Below are positions 16,484 to 25,335 of a DNA stretch of 32,448 nucleotides, in pieces (positions within the stretch are counted from its first letter, which is position 1; every line of letters starts with the position of its first letter). The translations under genes and the position numbers were made by a program. Source of the DNA: Accumulibacter sp. (lineage in GTDB: Bacteria > Pseudomonadota > Gammaproteobacteria > Burkholderiales > Rhodocyclaceae). The notes beneath the pieces were generated by a model, which saw nothing but the letters and a program-made list of their open reading frames with translations, made no database searches and had not been told where the DNA came from. The stretch covers positions 1 to 32,448 of the forward strand of contig NZ_JAMTDV010000039.1 in NCBI RefSeq assembly GCF_023806565.1, written 5' to 3'.

Positions 16484-18070
16484 GTGGCGCTTCAATTCGA
16501 CGTTCTCATCATCGGCAGTGGCCTGGCTGGGCAAGCCGCAGCGCTCAGGCTGGCGCAGACGCGCAAGGTGGCGTTGATCAGCAAGCGCAACCTCGAAGAC
16601 AGTGCGTCGAGTTGGGCGCAAGGAGGAATCGCCGCCGTCCTCGACAACCGTGATTCGATCGAAGCACACATTCGCGACACCATCACTGCCGGCGCGTTTC
16701 TCAACGACCCGCGAGCCACCCGTTTCGTGATCGAGAACGGTCGGCGCGCGGTCGACTGGCTGATCGCACAGGGCGTTCCCTTCACACGCGATGAAGGCGG
16801 CTACCACCTTGCCCGCGAGGGCGGCCACAGTGCCCGGCGCGTGATTCACGTCGCGGATGCCACCGGCCAGGCGGTGCAGAACACCCTGACCGGTCTCGTG
16901 CGCCAGCAACCGAACATCACGGTACTTGAACAGCACATCGCCATCGACCTGATTACCGCCGACAAGCTGCGACTCGGCGAGCGGCGCTGTTACGGCGCGT
17001 ACGTGCTCGACAACGTCAGCGGTGAGGTACGGACGATCGGCGCCCAGCACACACTGATCGCTGCGGGCGGCGCCGGCAAGGTCTATCTCTACACGACGAA
17101 TCCGGACACTTCAACCGGCGACGGCATTGCCATGGCATGGCGGGCAGGCTGCCGGGTGGCGAACATGGAGTTCATCCAGTTTCACCCGACCTGCCTGTAC
17201 CATCCGCAGGCCAAGTCCTTCCTGATTTCGGAAGCGGTGCGCGGCGAAGGCGGGCGGCTGCTGCTGCCCGACGGTAGCCGCTTCATGCCTCGCCACGATG
17301 CACGCGGTGAACTCGCACCGCGCGACGTGGTTGCCCGGGCGATCGATTTCGAGATGAAGAAGCGCGGCCTGGACTGCGTCTATCTCGACATCTCGCACAG
17401 ACCGGCGGAGTTCCTCGGTGAACACTTTCCGAACATCCTCGCACGCTGCCTTGATCTGGGAATCGACGTCACGCGTCAGCCGATTCCCGTCGTCCCCGCA
17501 GCGCACTATACCTGCGGCGGCGTCGTCACCGACCTGCGGGCACGCACCGACATTCCCGGACTCTACGTCGCCGGCGAGGCCTCCTGCACCGGTCTGCACG
17601 GCGCCAATCGTCTGGCCAGCAACTCGCTGCTCGAATGCCTGGTGTTCGCCGAAGCAGCGGCGAACGACATTCTGCAACAAGCGGAGGGCGAGTCACCGCC
17701 ATTGCCACCCTGGGACGCCAGCCGTGTCAGCGACTCGGACGAAGAAATCGTCATCTCGCACAACTGGGACGAACTGCGTCGTTTCATGTGGGATTACGTC
17801 GGGATCGTCCGCACCACCAAGCGTCTGCAGCGGGCGCAAAACCGGATCCGCCTGCTGGTGCGTGAAATCGACGATTTCTACTCGCATTTCCGGGTGAGCA
17901 ACGATCTGATCGAACTGCGCAACCTCGTCGTCACCGCCGATCTGATCATCCGCTGCGCGCTGCTGCGTCGCGAGAGCCGTGGCCTGCACTTCAGTCGCAA
18001 CTATCCGGAGACGCTGCCGCACGCGCGCAATACGGTAATCAGACGCCGTCCCCGGTCGGTCCCCCTGTAG
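16484..18070 (+). CDS. nadB: L-aspartate oxidase
   Basis: 528 residues from a GTG at 16484, preceded by AGGAC; the frame is open further upstream, but that part is not protein-like and the family begins at this point (ALQFDVLIIGSGLAGQAAAL). It oxidises L-aspartate to iminoaspartate, the first step of NAD synthesis, for condensation by NadA. Visible features are the FAD-binding GSGLAG (11-16), SSWAQGGIAAV (42-52), REGGHSARRVIH (111-122), the EFIQFHPT segment, RGEGGRLLLPDG and NRLASNSLLE, plus the helical C-terminal domain. Length is normal. A TATAGT box (about 16446-16451) lies upstream without a good -35. Its 3' end overlaps the convergent ygfX gene by 32 bases. Confidence 0.95.
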   Translation: MALQFDVLIIGSGLAGQAAALRLAQTRKVALISKRNLEDSASSWAQGGIAAVLDNRDSIEAHIRDTITAGAFLNDPRATRFVIENGRRAVDWLIAQGVPFTRDEGGYHLAREGGHSARRVIHVADATGQAVQNTLTGLVRQQPNITVLEQHIAIDLITADKLRLGERRCYGAYVLDNVSGEVRTIGAQHTLIAAGGAGKVYLYTTNPDTSTGDGIAMAWRAGCRVANMEFIQFHPTCLYHPQAKSFLISEAVRGEGGRLLLPDGSRFMPRHDARGELAPRDVVARAIDFEMKKRGLDCVYLDISHRPAEFLGEHFPNILARCLDLGIDVTRQPIPVVPAAHYTCGGVVTDLRARTDIPGLYVAGEASCTGLHGANRLASNSLLECLVFAEAAANDILQQAEGESPPLPPWDASRVSDSDEEIVISHNWDELRRFMWDYVGIVRTTKRLQRAQNRIRLLVREIDDFYSHFRVSNDLIELRNLVVTADLIIRCALLRRESRGLHFSRNYPETLPHARNTVIRRRPRSVPL

Positions 18071-18476
18071 GACTGGCCAGCCAGCGCAGCCACAGGCGCA
18101 ATAGACGAAACTGCTCGGCGGACATGCTGTCCGGCAGCAAAACCACGCTGCCCAGCATACCGTCTCGCTCGCCAAGCACGCGCAGGACGACCAACCAGGA
18201 AAACACTGCGCTATCCGGCTGCACTGCCGCGGCCGCTGGTTCGCTGCCGGAGCGGAGAATCCACAGTTCGCCTCGCTCGCCGAGGCGCAGGCCGGCGACT
18301 GGCGATGGTCGCAGAGAGTGCCATGCCGACAGGGCGACGATCAGCACCAGCACGCCACGCGCCAAAACTGGCCAGGGCAGCAGCCACAGACAAGCGATCG
18401 CCAGGACATGCAGAGCGACGGTCAGGAAAGCGAGAAGACGTGAGCGGCGCAATTCGATCTGGATCGGGAACTGCAC
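18039..18476 (-). CDS. YgfX-like membrane protein
   Basis: 145 residues from a GTG at 18476 with GGGCGGGA upstream. A short polar start (QFPIQIELRRSR) is followed by a double hydrophobic segment (about 13-55, LLAFLTVALHVLAIACLWLL and LVLIVALSAWHSLRP), then LRLGERGELWIL and RLLRLWLRWL near the end. This is the YgfX/DUF1434 pattern; in E. coli YgfX (CptA) is a membrane protein implicated with SdhE and described as a toxin-like division inhibitor. In betaproteobacteria such a gene commonly follows fabF, as here (30-base gap), so it is probably the last gene of the fab operon. Confidence 0.75.
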   Translation of the reverse strand: MQFPIQIELRRSRLLAFLTVALHVLAIACLWLLPWPVLARGVLVLIVALSAWHSLRPSPVAGLRLGERGELWILRSGSEPAAAAVQPDSAVFSWLVVLRVLGERDGMLGSVVLLPDSMSAEQFRLLRLWLRWLASPTGGPTGDGV

Positions 18477-18506
18477 CGGGTCCCGCCCCTGCCCAGACGC
18501 GCCGGT

Positions 18507-19745
18507 CTAGATACGCTTGAAAGCAACCGTGGCGTTGGTGCCGCCAAAGCCGAAAGAATTGGAAATGCCAACGTCGATCTTCATCGCACGCGCCGCATTG
18601 GCACAGTAGTCCAGATCGCAGGCTTCGTCCTGATTGAATATGTTGATCGTCGGCGGCGAAACCTGATGATGAATGGCGAGTATCGTAAATACTGCCTCGA
18701 TGCCGCCAGCGGCGCCCAGCAGGTGACCGGTCATCGACTTGGTCGAATTGACCACCAGCTTGTACGCATGCTCGCCAAAGGCGCGTTTGACGGCAATCGT
18801 CTCGGCCTTGTCGCCGAGCGGCGTCGAAGTGCCGTGCGCATTGACGTATTGCACCTGATCCGTGTTGAGGCCGGCATTGCGCAGCGCGTTGCTCATGCAG
18901 CGCGCCGCACCCTCGCCATCCTCAAGCGGCGCAGTCATGTGGAAGGCATCGGCACTCATGCCGAAACCCGCCAGCTCACAGTAGATCCGGGCACCGCGCG
19001 CCTTGGCATGCTCAAATTCCTCGAGCACCACCACGCCGGCCCCTTCGCCAAGAACGAAGCCATCGCGATCCCTGTCCCACGGTCGGCTTGCGGTCTGTGG
19101 ATCGTCATTGCGGGTGGACAGCGCGCGCGGAGCACAGAAGCCGCCCAATCCGAGCCTGGAGACGCAACCCTCGGCGCCGCCGGCGATCATCACGTCGGCA
19201 TCGCCGTACTCGATCAGCCGTCCGGCATCGCCGATGCTGTGCGTACCGGTCGAGCACGCACTGACCAGCGAAATGTTGGGACCCTTGTAGCCGCAGAGGA
19301 TCGACAGGTTTCCCGAGATCATGTTGATGATCGAACCGGGAACGAAAAATGGCGAGACCTTGCGCACACCGCCCGCTGCGAAATCGTCGCAGGTGCTTTC
19401 GATCATCGGCAAACCGCCAATCCCCGAACCGATCGACACGCCGACCCTCTCCGGGTCGAACGCATGCGAGTCGAGCCCGGCGTCGCGGATGGCCTGTAAT
19501 CCGGCGGCCATTCCGTAGTGGATGAAAACGTCCATCCGACGCGCCTCTTTCGGCGACAGATACTGGCCAATCTCGAATCCCCTGACTTCCCCCGCAATGC
19601 GTACAGGGAAGCTGGAGACATCGAATCGGGTGACCGGACCAATGCCGGAACGACCGGCAACAATGTTCTGCCAAGCCTCCTCGATCGAATTACCGACGGG
19701 AGAAACGATGCCAAGGCCGGTGACGACTACTCTGCGACGTGCCAA
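18507..19745 (-). CDS. fabF: Beta-ketoacyl-ACP synthase II
   Basis: 412 residues, condensing malonyl-ACP with acyl-ACP in fatty-acid elongation. The catalytic triad is visible: C164 in VSACSTGTHSIG, H304 in NAHGTSTPLGD and H341 in KSMTGHLLGAAGG. The initiator is TTG at 19745 with GGAG about 8 bases upstream; the protein then begins MARRRVVVTGLGIVSPVGNS, exactly the family N-terminus, and no ATG or GTG is better placed. It follows acpP after 94 bases and is probably co-transcribed with it. Confidence 0.96.
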   Translation of the reverse strand: MARRRVVVTGLGIVSPVGNSIEEAWQNIVAGRSGIGPVTRFDVSSFPVRIAGEVRGFEIGQYLSPKEARRMDVFIHYGMAAGLQAIRDAGLDSHAFDPERVGVSIGSGIGGLPMIESTCDDFAAGGVRKVSPFFVPGSIINMISGNLSILCGYKGPNISLVSACSTGTHSIGDAGRLIEYGDADVMIAGGAEGCVSRLGLGGFCAPRALSTRNDDPQTASRPWDRDRDGFVLGEGAGVVVLEEFEHAKARGARIYCELAGFGMSADAFHMTAPLEDGEGAARCMSNALRNAGLNTDQVQYVNAHGTSTPLGDKAETIAVKRAFGEHAYKLVVNSTKSMTGHLLGAAGGIEAVFTILAIHHQVSPPTINIFNQDEACDLDYCANAARAMKIDVGISNSFGFGGTNATVAFKRI

Positions 19746-19839
19746 TTTGAACTCCGACGATCAATACGGAACTTTCCCAGCGCGAATACGCCCTGTCGGA
19801 GCGGGCCACTGACCTGCCCACAGGGAGCCAGGACTCCGG

Positions 19840-20076
19840 TTACTTCTTGTGAGCAGTCACGTAGTCGATGGCCTGCTGAACAGTCGTGATCTTTTCGGCT
19901 TCATCATCCGGGATCTCGCACTCGAACTCTTCTTCCAGAGCCATCACCAGCTCCACCGTGTCCAGAGAATCTGCGCCGAGATCGTCAACGAACGACGACT
20001 CGTTCTTGATGTCGGCCTCGTTGACACCGAGTTGTTCCGCCACGATCTTCTTGACACGCTGCTCGATATTTTCCAT
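19840..20076 (-). CDS. acpP: Acyl carrier protein
   Basis: 78 residues, [20 protein letters not shown] at the start, with the phosphopantetheine attachment Ser37 in [10 protein letters not shown] and the usual acidic surface. The ATG at 20076 has AGAGGGA about 10 bases upstream; an extension to 20112 is not supported. It carries growing acyl chains for the Fab enzymes encoded around it. It has its own promoter upstream (20121-20149), fitting the high level of ACP cells need. Confidence 0.97.
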   Translation of the reverse strand: MENIEQRVKKIVAEQLGVNEADIKNESSFVDDLGADSLDTVELVMALEEEFECEIPDDEAEKITTVQQAIDYVTAHKK

Positions 20077-20120
20077 CAAAGTGTTCCCTCTCAAGGTTCG
20101 AATGTAAGACAAAGCGCGCT

Positions 20121-20149
20121 ATTCTAACAAAATGGCCGTGAGTTACCAA
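20121..20149 (-). promoter_or_regulatory. Putative acpP promoter
   Basis: On the minus strand TTGGTA (20149-20144) and TAGAAT (20126-20121) are separated by 17 bases. Transcription would start near 20113, giving a leader of about 37 nt to the acpP ATG. It lies in the 103-base fabG-acpP gap, which is unusually long for this cluster. Confidence 0.6.
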
Positions 20150-20179
20150 TGACCACCCCGGCCGCTCTGCGGGCGCCGG

Positions 20180-20920
20180 TCAACCCATGAACATGCCACC
20201 GTTCACGTGCAGCGTCGTGCCGGTGATGTAGGCAGCCCGCGGCGAAGCGAGGAAGGCGACCGCAGCCGCGACGTCTTCGGGAGACCCGAAGCGAGCGAGC
20301 GGAATGCCGCCGAGCAGCGACTCCTTCTGCCGATCGTCGAGCGCTCGGGTCATGTCGGTATCGATCAGCCCGGGCGCCACACAATTGACAGTGATGTTGC
20401 GGCTGCCGAGCTCGCGCGCCAGCGCGCGGCTCATGCCGGTGACGCCGGCCTTCGCCGCACAGTAATTGGCCTGCCCGGGATTGCCGGCATGCCCGACCAC
20501 CGAAGTGACGTTGATGATGCGACCCTGCCTGGCTTTCATCATGCCGCGAAGGACCGCCTTCGACAGCCGGAATACAGCTTTCAGATTGGTGTCGAGGACG
20601 CTGTCCCAATCGTCGTCCTTCAGGCGCATCGCCAGATTGTCGCGGGTGATGCCGGCGTTGTTGACCAGGATCGACACCGCCCCCCGGGTCTTCTCGATCT
20701 GGCTGATCAACGCGTCCACCTGCGCACCGTCGCGCACTTCGAGCAGCGCCCCTTCCCCCTGGCAACCGGCCGCCAGCAGATACGCCGAGATTTTCGCAGC
20801 GCCTTCGGTACTCGTCGCGGTACCAATCACGGTAGCACCCAGGCGTCCCAGTTCGAGTGCAATCGCCTGGCCGATTCCACGCGATGCGCCCGTGACGAGA
20901 GTCACTTGTCCTGTGAGCAT
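20180..20920 (-). CDS. fabG: 3-oxoacyl-ACP reductase
   Basis: 246 residues. NADPH-binding TGASRGIGQ (10-18), NNAG (87-90) and the catalytic Ser140 (NVTSVVG), Tyr153 and Lys157 (YCAAKAG) place it in the short-chain dehydrogenase family; the VNGGMFMG end is typical of FabG. It reduces 3-oxoacyl-ACP in fatty-acid elongation. The ATG at 20920 lies 5 bases after the fabD stop and has TGGAG upstream inside the fabD end, so the two genes are probably translationally coupled. Confidence 0.96.
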   Translation of the reverse strand: MLTGQVTLVTGASRGIGQAIALELGRLGATVIGTATSTEGAAKISAYLLAAGCQGEGALLEVRDGAQVDALISQIEKTRGAVSILVNNAGITRDNLAMRLKDDDWDSVLDTNLKAVFRLSKAVLRGMMKARQGRIINVTSVVGHAGNPGQANYCAAKAGVTGMSRALARELGSRNITVNCVAPGLIDTDMTRALDDRQKESLLGGIPLARFGSPEDVAAAVAFLASPRAAYITGTTLHVNGGMFMG

Positions 20921-20925
20921 CCGGC

Positions 20926-21861
20926 TTACTCCAGGTTCGCGATGGCCGCGTCGATCGCCGCCAGGTCCGCCAGCGCGACGCTCGTCACCTGCTCCGCACA
21001 GCGCTTGCTGAGCCCGGCGAGGACCTTGCCCGGACCACACTCGGCCACTGTCGTGACGTTCATCGCAGCCATTTTCCGAATCGTCTCCACCCAGCGCACC
21101 GGCGAATACGCCTGCCGAACCAGTGCATCCTTGATCCTCGCGGGATTCGACTCGATCGCCACATCGGCATTGTTGATCACCGGAATCTGCGGCGCAGCAA
21201 AGGTCAATTCGGCTAGGCGGGCAGCCAGGCGGTCTGCCGCCGGCCGGATCAGCGACGAGTGAAACGGCGCCGAAACCGGCAGCAGCACGGCGCGCTTGGC
21301 GCCGCGCGTCTTGCACGCGGCACAGGCCAGTTCGACTGCCGCCTTGCTGCCGGCGATGACGGTCTGCCCGGGTCCGTTGAAATTCACCGGTTCGACCACG
21401 CCAGCGGTTGCAGTCACAGCTTCGCTGCAGGCGGCGGCAATTTTGTCGTCGTCCAGACCGAGAATCGCCGCCATCGCACCGGTACCCGCCGGCACGGCTT
21501 CCTGCATTGCCGCAGCACGCAGTCGTACCAGCGGTACGGCATCGCTGAAGGCCAAGACCCCCGCGGCAACCAGCGCGGAATATTCGCCAAGACTGTGTCC
21601 CGCCACCATGGCCGGCGGCCGGCCGCCTTTTTCGAGCCACAGGCGATAGACGGCGACCCCGGCCGTCAGCATCACCGGCTGCGTATTGACCGTCTGCGCC
21701 AGTGCCTCGGCAGGACCGTCGGCGAGCAACTGCCAGAGGTCCTCACCGAGGGTTGCCGACGCCTCGGCAAAAGTGGCACGCACCACTGCCGCGTCGCCGT
21801 AGGCCGCCATCATGCCGACCGACTGCGACCCCTGGCCCGGGAAAACAAACGCAAACGCCAT
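20926..21861 (-). CDS. fabD: Malonyl-CoA:ACP transacylase
   Basis: 311 residues, MAFAFVFPGQGSQSVGMMAA at the start. The nucleophile is Ser90 in AGHSLGEYSAL and the catalytic His201 is in SAPFHSSLI, both at the positions expected from E. coli FabD. It loads malonyl groups onto ACP. The ATG at 21861 has AAGGAG about 6 bases upstream; the longer frame to 21972 overlaps fabH and is rejected. Only 10 bases separate it from fabH. Confidence 0.97.
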   Translation of the reverse strand: MAFAFVFPGQGSQSVGMMAAYGDAAVVRATFAEASATLGEDLWQLLADGPAEALAQTVNTQPVMLTAGVAVYRLWLEKGGRPPAMVAGHSLGEYSALVAAGVLAFSDAVPLVRLRAAAMQEAVPAGTGAMAAILGLDDDKIAAACSEAVTATAGVVEPVNFNGPGQTVIAGSKAAVELACAACKTRGAKRAVLLPVSAPFHSSLIRPAADRLAARLAELTFAAPQIPVINNADVAIESNPARIKDALVRQAYSPVRWVETIRKMAAMNVTTVAECGPGKVLAGLSKRCAEQVTSVALADLAAIDAAIANLE

Positions 21862-21871
21862 GAATGCTCCT

Positions 21872-22831
21872 TCAGAGCTGCAAGAGAACCGCGCCCCAGG
21901 TGAAACCGCCGCCGACACCTTCGAGCAGAATCTTCTGTCCTGCCTGAATGCGTCGCTCACGAACCGCTTCATCGAGCGCCAGAGGAACCGAGGCAGCCGA
22001 AGTATTGCCGTGCCGATCGACGGTGACGACCACCTTCCCCATCGGCAGCTTCATTCTTTTCGCGGTCGCCTCGAGAATGCGGATGTTGGCCTGGTGCGGA
22101 ATCAGCCAGTCGACGTCGGCCGTACCAATACCGGCCGCCTGGCAGCACTCTTCGCCAACCTCGGCGAGAACGCGGACGGCAAACTTGAAAACGGCCTGTC
22201 CATCCATGCGCAGGAAGGGATCACCAGTCACCTTGCCGCCGCTGACGCTACCGGGTACCGAAAGGATGCCGTGATGGGCACCGTCGGCATGCAGGGCTGT
22301 CGCCAGGATCCCCTGCTGGTCGCCAGCCTCCAGCACGACAGCTCCGGCGCCGTCGCCGAAGAGGACGCAGGTCGTGCGATCGGACCAGTCGAGGATGCGC
22401 GAAAACACTTCGGCGCCAACCACCAGAGCCCGTCGGTGACTGCCCGAACGGAGGAACTTGTCGGCAATCGTCAGCGCATAGACGAAGCCGCTGCACACCG
22501 CCTGCACGTCGAAAGCGGTCGCGCCGCTGTTGCCCAGTTTGCTTTGCAGCAGACAGGCGGTACTCGGAAAAATGAAGTCCGGTGTCGAGGTGGCGACGAT
22601 GATCAGGTCTACGTCGGACGCCTGCAGACCGGCGGCATTGAGCGCCCGGCGACTCGCCTCGAGGCCGAGATCGCTCGAAGTTTCGCCGTTTTCCGCGAGA
22701 TGTCGGCAGCGGATGCCGGTGCGGCTGGTGATCCACTCGTCGCTGGTCTCGATGCCGCGGCGTGCAAGGTCGTCGTTGGTGACTGCCTGACCGGGCAGAA
22801 AACTGCCGATTCCGGTAATGCGCGAGAACAT
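21872..22831 (-). CDS. fabH: Beta-ketoacyl-ACP synthase III
   Basis: 319 residues, starting [20 protein letters not shown]. Catalytic Cys113 ([12 protein letters not shown]), His246 (IPHQANIRI) and Asn276 (RHGNTSAAS) are all present, followed by the GVGGGFTWG end. It condenses acetyl-CoA with malonyl-ACP to start fatty-acid synthesis. The ATG at 22831 lies one base beyond the plsX stop, with AGGAGA about 10 bases upstream inside plsX, implying coupled translation. Confidence 0.97.
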   Translation of the reverse strand: MFSRITGIGSFLPGQAVTNDDLARRGIETSDEWITSRTGIRCRHLAENGETSSDLGLEASRRALNAAGLQASDVDLIIVATSTPDFIFPSTACLLQSKLGNSGATAFDVQAVCSGFVYALTIADKFLRSGSHRRALVVGAEVFSRILDWSDRTTCVLFGDGAGAVVLEAGDQQGILATALHADGAHHGILSVPGSVSGGKVTGDPFLRMDGQAVFKFAVRVLAEVGEECCQAAGIGTADVDWLIPHQANIRILEATAKRMKLPMGKVVVTVDRHGNTSAASVPLALDEAVRERRIQAGQKILLEGVGGGFTWGAVLLQL

Positions 22832-22832
22832 G

Positions 22833-23846
22833 CTAGGCGGTCTCCTGAAGCGGCTGTTGCCGCGCCACGCGTTCGCTGATCCTGGCCAGCACGCCGCTGC
22901 CAGCCTCCTCCGCGGCACGCTGCAGCGCCCGCGTGAAGGCCAGCACATCGGCCGAACCATGGCTCTTGACGACGATCCCTTTCAAGCCGAGCAGCGTCGC
23001 ACCGTTGTACTGGCGGTGGTCGACACGCTTCTTGAAACGTTGCAGCACCGGCAGGGCAACCACGGCAGCAAGTTTGGTCAGCAGGTTGCGTCGAAATTCC
23101 TGACGCAGGAACGTGGCCAGCAGTTGCGCAAGGCCTTCCGACGTCTTCAAGGCCACGTTGCCGACAAAGCCGTCACAGACGATGACATCCGCGTCGCCCT
23201 TGTACACCCCATCCCCCTCGACGTTGCCGACGAAGTTCAGACCGGAGTCGGCAAGCAGTTCGGCGGCACGCTTGGCGACATCGTTGCCCTTGATCTCTTC
23301 CTCGCCGATGTTCAGGATGCCGACCGTCGGCCGCTCCCGGTGCTCGATCGCCGCCACCAGCGAAGCACCCATGATTCCGAACTGCAGCAGATGCTCCGGG
23401 CTGCAATCGACATTGGCACCGAGATCGAGCACGTGCGTGTGGCCGGTCATCGTTGGCAGAACTGCACAGATCGCCGGACGATCGATGCCCGGCAACATTT
23501 TCAGGACGAATCGTGAGATGGCCATCAGCGCACCGGTATTGCCGGCAGAGACACAGGCATCCGCTTCGCCCGCCTTGACGAGATTGATGGCGACGCGCAT
23601 CGACGAGTCCTTCTTGTTGCGCAGTGCCAGTGACGGCGACTCATCCATGGCGACCACCTCCGACGCATGGCGAACCGAAACGCGACCGACTGCCGCGTCA
23701 CCGAGCATGGGCCGAATCGCCCCGGCCTGACCAACGAGGACTACGCGCACGTCGGCGTGCTCGCGGACGAATTGAAGCGCGGCCGGAACGGTCACCGGTG
23801 GACCGTGATCGCCGCCCATGCAGTCTATGGCAACGGTAATCGTCAT
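22833..23846 (-). CDS. plsX: Phosphate acyltransferase PlsX
   Basis: 337 residues with the family start [16 protein letters not shown] and the segments [34 protein letters not shown] and [18 protein letters not shown]. It makes acyl-phosphate from acyl-ACP for phospholipid synthesis (with PlsY). The ATG at 23846 has only a poor Shine-Dalgarno (AGG directly before it). It lies 57 bases after rpmF, in the order seen across proteobacteria. Confidence 0.96.
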   Translation of the reverse strand: MTITVAIDCMGGDHGPPVTVPAALQFVREHADVRVVLVGQAGAIRPMLGDAAVGRVSVRHASEVVAMDESPSLALRNKKDSSMRVAINLVKAGEADACVSAGNTGALMAISRFVLKMLPGIDRPAICAVLPTMTGHTHVLDLGANVDCSPEHLLQFGIMGASLVAAIEHRERPTVGILNIGEEEIKGNDVAKRAAELLADSGLNFVGNVEGDGVYKGDADVIVCDGFVGNVALKTSEGLAQLLATFLRQEFRRNLLTKLAAVVALPVLQRFKKRVDHRQYNGATLLGLKGIVVKSHGSADVLAFTRALQRAAEEAGSGVLARISERVARQQPLQETA

Positions 23847-23903
23847 CCTGCGCCAGACGGACGACTTACCAGCATGCAGAGCGTCGTGCCCAATTCCGAC
23901 GAA

Positions 23904-24083
23904 TCACTCGCCGGGACCCTTGACGACCTTCTTGCCTCGATAGAAACCGGTAGGACTGATATGGTGACGCAGGTGCACCTCGCCGGTGGTCGGTTCCACT
24001 GCCAGCGGCATGCCGCTCAGGGAATCGTGCGAGCGATGCATGCCACGCTTGGACGGGGACTTCTTGTTCTGTTGAACGGCCAT
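23904..24083 (-). CDS. rpmF: 50S ribosomal protein L32
   Basis: 59 residues, [20 protein letters not shown] followed by the [16 protein letters not shown] region and a basic end ([13 protein letters not shown]). The ATG at 24083 has a strong GAGGAG 7 bases upstream. It has no CxxC pairs, so it is the zinc-free form of L32. It lies 24 bases after yceD and before plsX, the standard order. Confidence 0.97.
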   Translation of the reverse strand: MAVQQNKKSPSKRGMHRSHDSLSGMPLAVEPTTGEVHLRHHISPTGFYRGKKVVKGPGE

Positions 24084-24107
24084 TACGAACTCCTCAAGTC
24101 AGATTCG

Positions 24108-24599
24108 CTAAGCCTTGCCGTGAAAGCCGGCTAGCACGGAAAACGGCGACACCCTTGCTGTCGGCTGCCCCGCCCCGGGCAGCACGCAATCGGCGTGGCG
24201 CGGCGCGTTGGGAAGCGCGAGCAGGATTTCGTCCTCGATCAGCACAGCGACGTCAAGCTCCGGCTGATGCGGGAGAAAGTCCCGGGAGTCGTCCTCCAGT
24301 TCCTCCTGCGTCAGATCGCCGTCATCATCGACGAACTCCAGCAGACTACGAACTTCCAGCCGATAGTCGATCGCTTCCAGACAGCGCTGGCAGCACAGCG
24401 AGAGCACTCCCTCCACCGTCACCACCAACTGCGATCTGCCGAGAGGCCCGATCCCGCCCTGGATCCGATATTGCAGGAAACCTGCCGAATCCGTCAGCAA
24501 ATCGAGCAGGCGACCGAGCGAAGCAACCGTCAGTTCGCCCTGCAGCGAAGCTCCTTCCGTGCCGAACGACCGGCTGTCAATAACAAGGCGTCGCGACAT
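24108..24599 (-). CDS. yceD: YceD family protein (DUF177), 23S rRNA accumulation factor
   Basis: 163 residues, MSRRLVIDSRSFGTEGASLQ at the start. The family core is visible: VEGVLSLCCQRCLEAIDYRL (the paired cysteines) and an acidic middle (LLEFVDDDGDLTQEELEDD), then LDVAVLIEDEILLALPNAPR and a final Cys. In E. coli YceD is needed for normal 23S rRNA levels. It always pairs with rpmF. No ribosome site precedes the ATG at 24599, and the promoter at 24609-24637 would start the mRNA only a few bases before it. Confidence 0.92.
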   Translation of the reverse strand: MSRRLVIDSRSFGTEGASLQGELTVASLGRLLDLLTDSAGFLQYRIQGGIGPLGRSQLVVTVEGVLSLCCQRCLEAIDYRLEVRSLLEFVDDDGDLTQEELEDDSRDFLPHQPELDVAVLIEDEILLALPNAPRHADCVLPGAGQPTARVSPFSVLAGFHGKA

Positions 24600-24608
24600 A
24601 AGCCGAGC

Positions 24609-24637
24609 ATGATATTATTTTCGGCTTTTGAAGTCAA
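24609..24637 (-). promoter_or_regulatory. Promoter of the yceD-rpmF-plsX-fab operon
   Basis: On the minus strand TTGACT (24637-24632) and TATCAT (24614-24609) are separated by exactly 17 bases, in an AT-rich patch in otherwise GC-rich DNA. Transcription would start near 24602, about 3 bases before the yceD ATG at 24599. It is one of the strongest sigma-70 matches in the window. Confidence 0.7.
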
Positions 24638-24718
24638 AGCAGCGACACTGAAAATCGGCTGCTCTGCTGTCACCCCGTTCCCGCTCCGCCGTCAGCGCAT
24701 GTCGCGACCGACCCACCA

Positions 24719-25303
24719 ATGCCCGATCGCCTCCTGGTTCTTGCCTCGACCTCGCCGTTCCGCCGCCAACTCCTGGCGCGCCTCGGTTTGCCGTTCTCTG
24801 TCGCCAGTCCGGCCGTCGACGAGGCGCTGTTGCCGGGAGAAGATCCGGCAGCAGGTGCGCTGCGCCTTTCCGAAGCCAAGGCGCGTGCGGTCGCGGCTTC
24901 CTACCCGCAGGCCCTGATCATCGGCAGCGACCAGGTGGCCTGCCTGGATGGGCGGATCTTCGGCAAACCCGGAACGCACGCCGAGGCCACGCGCCAGTTG
25001 CGGACGATGCGCGGGCAGCGGGTCAACTTCTTTACCGGCCTCTGCCTGCTCGACGCGAGGAGCGGCAAGGCGCACCTTCGCGGCGTACCGACACTGGTCA
25101 CCTTCCGCGAGCTTGCCGACGAAGAAATCGAAAGCTATCTGCACAAGGAGCAGCCTTACAATTGCGCGGGCAGCGCCAAGTCGGAAGGGCTGGGAATCGC
25201 GTTGATCGCGAGGATCGACGGCGAAGACCCCAACGCGCTGATCGGCCTGCCGCTGATCGCGCTCTGCGACCTGCTGCGCCTAGAGAACGTCTCCGTATTC
25301 TGA
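24719..25303 (+). CDS. Maf-family nucleotide pyrophosphatase (YceF-like)
   Basis: 194 residues. It begins [20 protein letters not shown] (the family SxSpRR element), and has [19 protein letters not shown], where SDQVA is the YceF-type variant (7-methyl-GTP pyrophosphatase), then [20 protein letters not shown] and [10 protein letters not shown]. It probably hydrolyses 7-methyl-GTP or other modified nucleotides to monophosphates. It is divergent from yceD. No ribosome site precedes the ATG at 24719. Confidence 0.9.
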   Translation: MPDRLLVLASTSPFRRQLLARLGLPFSVASPAVDEALLPGEDPAAGALRLSEAKARAVAASYPQALIIGSDQVACLDGRIFGKPGTHAEATRQLRTMRGQRVNFFTGLCLLDARSGKAHLRGVPTLVTFRELADEEIESYLHKEQPYNCAGSAKSEGLGIALIARIDGEDPNALIGLPLIALCDLLRLENVSVF

Positions 25304-25335
25304 ACGGGAGCGGTCGTGCGTCTCCGCCGTCACCG

